Under the pieces are notes generated by a model, which was not told the DNA's origin, made no database searches, and worked only from the letters and a program-made list of their open reading frames with translations. 64,000 nucleotides of DNA, taken from Eumeta japonica (Eukaryota; Arthropoda; Insecta; Lepidoptera; Psychidae). This document shows, in pieces, positions 59,441 to 64,000 of the stretch. The translations under genes and the position numbers were made by a program. Location: positions 233,096 through 297,095 of the forward strand of contig BGZK01000741.1 in NCBI GenBank assembly GCA_005406025.1, given 5' to 3'. Numbering within the stretch: the first letter of the stretch is position 1; every line of letters begins with the position of its first letter.

Positions 59441-60089
59441 AATCCATTGAAGGTTGCAGAAGAATAATTAATGGTACGATTGAAAAATTTAAATGTCGGC
59501 GTAGATATTAAAGGCCCATTTCGCTACGGCCTAAAATTATTTTAGTTAAAATATTGAAGTGAATAATACATTTGACTTTTAAGAGGCATTATTTATTTAT
59601 AAAGCGTATTAATCAAATTAAATTATATTAAGTAATATTACTACTCAACCTAGATAATGGAAAACTTGAATTATTATTTTTCATTTATGTAAAATTAAGA
59701 TCTAAACTTTACATAAATATAATTTATACCAAATAGGGCATTAACGCAGCGTAACTTTCAAAATCTAGATTTGCGGTTTAAGATTTTTTTAAATTCACGC
59801 CAAATATTAAATCACGTCGTACATAATTACAATAATCTATTGACGTCACGTGATTGGAAACAGTTAAAATTTTAACAAAGAAATAACATTCGCACAAAAA
59901 TTAAAAATATATGTTTTAAAGACTTACAACTATTACTTTGTTTTTTGACAAATTGTAAAAACCCTGTAAAATGTAGAACGCAGCGAATTTCTTGAAGCCA
60001 TGTGCAATGTTTTCTAAAGAAACTCTACTAATTATAAATAAACCCTACTAACTCTCTAACATATAAACTCCTATTAACAATAATTATCG
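59441..60089. other. AT-rich spacer, no gene seen
   Basis: No feature supported. Confidence 0.4.
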
Positions 60090-60355
60090 TAAAGATATGT
60101 TATCTGTAGGATCGGTGTCTTGACCTGTTCGAACGAAAACTGACTGACGAGATTTTTACTTCAAGTTAAATTATTTACTTCAAGTCCAATTAAACGAATC
60201 GCTCGGTACCCCGACAAGCACTTAAATTCCGGTCCCGCAGTCATCGCGTTGGTGATCGAGGCCGTTAACAGCGTCCAAGTCCCGGGTCGGGGAGAAAGTA
60301 TTTAAGTCCCTATATCTGAAATAGGATATGTCGTAATTGCGAGACGATATAAACT
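60090..60355 (+). mobile_element. tRNA-derived SINE, decayed head
   Basis: A box B-like CTGTTCGAACG (60126-60136) is followed by TTACTTCAAGTTAAATT, CTCGGTACC, CGCAGTCATCGCGTTGGTGA and GGGAGAAAGTATTTAAGTCC...CTGAAATAGG. The body matches the SINE at 58280. Confidence 0.65.
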
Positions 60356-60468
60356 TGATATCGACAATAACTGAAAATTTTAGGAAATGAAAGTTCCGCT
60401 ATCACAAATGTTAAATTTTACTGCAAGATAAATATTTTGAATACATTAAGATCTGATAATTTATTTAT

Positions 60469-60491
60469 TCATCATCATCATCATCATCATC
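60469..60491. repeat. ATC trinucleotide microsatellite
   Basis: Seven to eight ATC units. Confidence 0.95.
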
Positions 60492-60659
60492 GCTCGACCT
60501 TCAGCCAGTCGCAATGACTGAAAGGGACAAGTCCCTATAAAAATAGTATACCTTAAGTAAAATTTCGCTTTTCATGCTTTCGCTTTTCTTGTAGTAATCT
60601 GCAACTTATAACACTGTATATATAATAAATTAATTATTAGTTTTTTTTCAATACTTATC

Positions 60660-60960
60660 TGATATCAGCTTTCCGCCTTCGGTTTCACTCGCGTGGACAT
60701 AGCTATGTATTGCTTCGTCTTCTATAATGACCGGTTTCGATGTCGATTCCAATCTCGTTCCCACTTTCAATTCTAGGTTCGGTAATGTTTCTGATTTACA
60801 CCTCAGTCACGCCCTTCATTTTAATCCTGGTCCCATTAATTTCAACTCTGGTTCTGTCTTCAATTTTTATACAGCTAGTGGTCGCGGTTCCGATTTGTGC
60901 GAAGCCGGAGAAAATACTAATTAAAAATGTATAAACAATATTACTTTCGGATAGTGTAGC
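60660..60960 (+). repeat. Dispersed repeat with pyrimidine-rich minisatellite
   Basis: Begins GCTTTCCGCCTTCGGTTTCACTCGCGTGG, a form of the lepidopteran CCGCGGCTTCGCCCGCGT signature. It continues with degenerate units such as GATTCCAATCTCGTTCCC and ATTTTAATCCTGGTCCC. Two frames of 64-65 codons here are products of the repeat. Confidence 0.5.
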
Positions 60961-61208
60961 TTTCTATGTCGAAATATATACATATCTATCTCTATAAATA
61001 CATATATATTAAATAAAAACTAAATGTTTAGTCGGAGGACTTCCATTAGGAATTATTTTTCAATACAAATAATGCAAACAAAGGAATAAAATCAAAAAGT
61101 TTTATACAATATTTTATATCTAGTTATAAATTAATATATCTATTAATTTAAAACAAAATATAAAAGAATAAACTACAAATTATATAAAAACACTAAAGTA
61201 ATTTTAGT

Positions 61209-61230
61209 AGAGAGAGAGAGAGAGAGAGAG
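61209..61230. repeat. AG dinucleotide microsatellite
   Basis: Eleven AG units. Confidence 0.95.
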
Positions 61231-61429
61231 CGAAAGTCTTATGGACGGGCCATAACACTTTTTCGTTATGTTACGATTTCTACCAGTCTACTCCCACCAC
61301 AAACCGCGTTAACAAATTTCTTTTCAACAATAAATTTTTACTATGGGTGCTTTTAAAATCGTGCCTTATTCTATATTTCTTTTTTAGCTAAAGCGTAAAG
61401 TGAATGGAAAATTTTTTTCGCTGAGTGTA

Positions 61430-61690
61430 TCCAAAACCTGCAACCACAAATATTCACTAAGGCAAAGAGAATGCAAACCGCGCGCCGACGTGAAATAACT
61501 CCGCGAAAACGTCAAAAATTTATTCAGCACCACGCACATAGCCGCATTAAAGTTCATCTAAAATAAACTAGCTACATTGTCGCTGAAAAATAACTTGAGT
61601 GTTGGCGTATAAAGCTACGTGACTACGGGCGGCGGTAATCCCGGTACATCAGTCAGGCTGCGCTACGGTGACCATTTACTATTTTAAAAT
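61430..61690. promoter_or_regulatory. GC-elevated segment, candidate regulatory DNA
   Basis: CCGCGCGCCGACGTG and CGGGCGGCGGTAATCCCGG stand out from AT-rich flanks. A CTATTTTAAAATAG palindrome lies at its right edge. No coding frame. Confidence 0.25.
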
Positions 61691-63289
61691 AGCGGGAATT
61701 TTCACATTTCTGCGAAAGAGTTCTAAAAGAGGGTATTTTTTTAACTTAAGTGTATCTAATGTTCTTTAAACTTTCAAAGCATTATTCTTGTTTCTAATAT
61801 TGAGGTTTAAATCGATGAATTTCGATCTATTGTAGGTTTTATCAGCGTACAAATTTAATGCAAATAAAATGTCAATAATAGGTGATTAAGAAAATGTATT
61901 GCACGTTGTAAAAAAAAGGAAAAATTATTAACGAGTGTGTTTCATATAAAATTTCATATCTCTTGTTTGAAAAGTATGTTTTACTAATTAATAATAAGCA
62001 TACGATACATTTTCAATTACATTATTACATGATTGGAATCGATTTTACGTCGCTTAGATGGTAAGCGAGCGAAGTAACGACTAGACTGTCTTTGTTTGTA
62101 ACGAAAAACTACTGAATTATTACCCGAGGATATACCATTATAATGAAAGTCTGAAATGCGTTCGTAAATGGTCTGGGAATTCAAAATACCTTCAATCAAA
62201 ACGTAATGTGATATCGTGTTGTAACGAATTGTACTGATTCCCGAAATAGACCCACTCACAATCTCTTATTATTATTTTAGTTTAGTGCATACAATTTTGT
62301 ATGTTTTAATTCTGCCTTTAAATTAAAACGTAATTTTTGGTGCATGATCAATCTTTTAGACGATACTCGTCTATCACATCGCCTATCTGAAAATATGTTA
62401 TCTTAATTTTTTTTTTATTTATCATTAAATTTCTAAGATGTTTGAAGAATATGTGATCAAAATTCTCCAATGAATCTTTCATTGCTTGTACTTTCGGACT
62501 AAAAAATAAATTTCTAGGTTCTATCGTCAGTGAATATATTACTGACTCGTCGTTACCTCATTGCCGATTCCATATTTTATAGTTTAAATAAAGAACAAGT
62601 AGTGCGGGAATTTCTTACTCAATCTAACAATACAGGAATATAGTTCTAAAGTTTGACAAGGTGTGGTTTCACTACTCGCTCCGCTAATACCCTATTTAAT
62701 TTCCGCTTAATAACGCTTATTTTTTATTATTTAAAAATTAATTTGGCTTTATTCTTAAATAAAGTTTTAGAAGAAATGTGTTCAGCTAAATGTTTCTAAT
62801 TAGCCCCATCTGCTCTAACTGTAATTAGAGTAACTGTATTACTACTGTACAATAGCCCTATAGATGCGAGTGTTTGCCTTTTTGTAACATTTTCACGGCT
62901 AAAGCGCAAAACTGTTTTTGATGAAATTTGTTACGAAGAAACTTTTCTTCTAAAATATAAACTAGTGGAAATAGATCTTCTTAGATAAAATCGAATGAAG
63001 AAATTATTTTCATTGATTTCAAGGAGAGAAATAAGTGAGGGCGAGGGAAGGGAACAAGAATGAATGGCATAATTTGAGAAAAAAAAAGAACAATTTCTAA
63101 TTATTGTTGTTCATTATACCTTATAATCTTAAGCAGGTGTTTATTGCATCACAATATGACCATTCATACGTGAACTTATTTTTGAAACAATTGCGTATTT
63201 TATGGTCACGACTCAAGTTTGCGTTAATTCTTCTGCAATTAAAAGCTGGATCCATCATTATAAAAATCTGCTGGATTGGTTTTTTGTTA
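61691..63289. other. AT-rich region, no gene seen
   Basis: The 80-codon minus-strand frame at 62017-62259 is not recognised. No RNA or repeat feature supported. Confidence 0.4.
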
Positions 63290-63582
63290 TATATCACATG
63301 AGGCTTAAATTACCTCCGCTGTTGCGTATTCCCTCACAATCTTTTCTTTCAGAACGAGGGGCTGGACCTCCAGTCTTATACGCTGGTCCGCTGCAGGTCG
63401 GGGGTCGCTGACGCTCGTCGTCACCGACGCGATGACAGCTTCTACGGCAGGCGGCTAGAGGTACTGAGTGAATGGTATTCAAGTAAAAAACCGATTGGTC
63501 AGTTCGCCTAAGGTCAAGATCTGACGCAATAACTCTTATTTTTAAGGCGACACTCTTAACTACTAAGCAAACAACGACCTAT
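63290..63582 (-). mobile_element. tRNA-derived SINE, minus strand
   Basis: Minus-strand reading starts near 63582 with GTCGTTGTTTGCTTAGTAGTTAAGAGTG (box A-like), then a decayed box B, TTTTACTTGAATACC, CTCAGTACC and AAGCTGTCATCGCGTCGGTGACG. It ends CGTTCTGAAAG-AAAAGATTGTGAGGG. The body matches 58380-58575. Confidence 0.7.
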
Positions 63583-64000
63583 CCATTATTTTAGCTCGTT
63601 TTAATCTAGTAAGTCGGCCATAATAACCTTCTACATTTAATACTCTACCCGCATAGATATCAATGAAATCGTTCCATTTTGTGTCTATGCGGGTAAAGAC
63701 ATGGAGAAAAGCTAGTGAGCTAGTGAATACTATGAAATATGATTGATCTTATTACGTTACTTATAATATTCTAATAAGAAATCCAAAAAGATTAATTTTG
63801 TATTTCTTCTAATTTAAAACATTTACTTGAAATATACTTATTTATTCTTTCGCTTTTTAAGTAAAAGAAAAATAAATACAATCAAATAAAAATGCTCTTA
63901 ATTCGCACTAATTAATGGTTTTGAGATATGGCTGTTATAATTTTAGCGTCATACGAAAGTAGAAAGATTGACAATTTAGCTAAATTCTTTTTCAATCAAA
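63583..64000. other. Terminal spacer with a 14-bp hairpin
   Basis: TACCCGCATAGATA and TGTCTATGCGGGTA (about 63647-63693) form a stem with one mismatch around a 19-nt loop. The rest is AT-rich and runs to the window edge. Confidence 0.45.

Noticed and set aside
63340..63480. Apparent paralogous exons shared by 58383-58525, 60200-60330 and 63340-63480
   Set aside because: At first these looked like a tandem gene family with a shared terminal exon. The segments lie at the same place behind tRNA-like heads in all copies, and a diverged version follows the clear tRNA head at 23597-23650. The simplest reading is a SINE body.
1..64000. CRISPR array, bacterial operons, riboswitches, telomeric TTAGG arrays, retroviral or viral genes
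   Set aside because: None is seen. Repeats are not regularly spaced with unique spacers, and composition and transposon content are those of an insect nuclear genome.

Overview
The window reads as intergenic or intronic DNA from an insect nuclear genome, most likely a butterfly or moth (Lepidoptera). It is AT-rich and has no prokaryotic operon structure. It carries several dispersed repeats whose ends I recognise from lepidopteran genomes: the GGGTTCCGT...ACGGAACCCT family, AACTTCCCGCTA...TAGCGGGAAGTT elements, elements with an AGCTTCGCCTGTATG core, tRNA-headed SINEs and an RTE-like LINE tail. The family and host assignments come from memory of such repeats, not from a database search.

The only clear multi-domain coding unit is one complete Helitron at 457-5629 on the minus strand. 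It has a 5' TC end, a 3' hairpin followed by CTAG, and an exact A|T insertion site. It encodes a Rep-helicase protein with the HUH motif, two tyrosines, Walker A and B motifs and late SF1 motifs. Two GT-AG introns are inferred from the reading frame. The frame is broken about 11 times. Ten of the breaks look like single-base losses, mostly in short homopolymers, and I saw no nonsense codon inside the open segments. That pattern fits uncorrected sequence errors in a fairly intact element better than ordinary decay.

The rest is repeat-rich and gene-poor. 6.5-7.3 kb and 44.5-45.3 kb hold two copies of an element with short inverted ends. 11.5-12.1, 47.3-47.9 and 60.7-60.9 kb hold elements with a degenerate minisatellite. 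17.3-18.5, 19.4-19.8, 27.1-27.2, 29.6-30.2 and 53.1-53.8 kb hold GGGTTCCGT-type repeats. 16.4, 23.4, 58.3, 60.1 and 63.3 kb hold SINEs. 38.3-38.8 kb is a fold-back element. 43.0-43.7 kb is a dead LINE 3' end. 21.5-22.1 and 54.5-54.9 kb are tandem arrays. A 96-codon minus-strand reading frame at 51244-51534 is the only plausible host coding candidate, and it is not recognised.

Between the repeats lie islands of higher GC (near 14.2, 19, 28.8, 32, 35.6, 42, 50.1, 52.8, 58 and 61.5 kb) that could be cis-regulatory or conserved non-coding DNA. The window is also unusually rich in perfect short-loop inverted repeats. Two of these loci share an odd architecture: two abutting hairpins with the same four-base loop.
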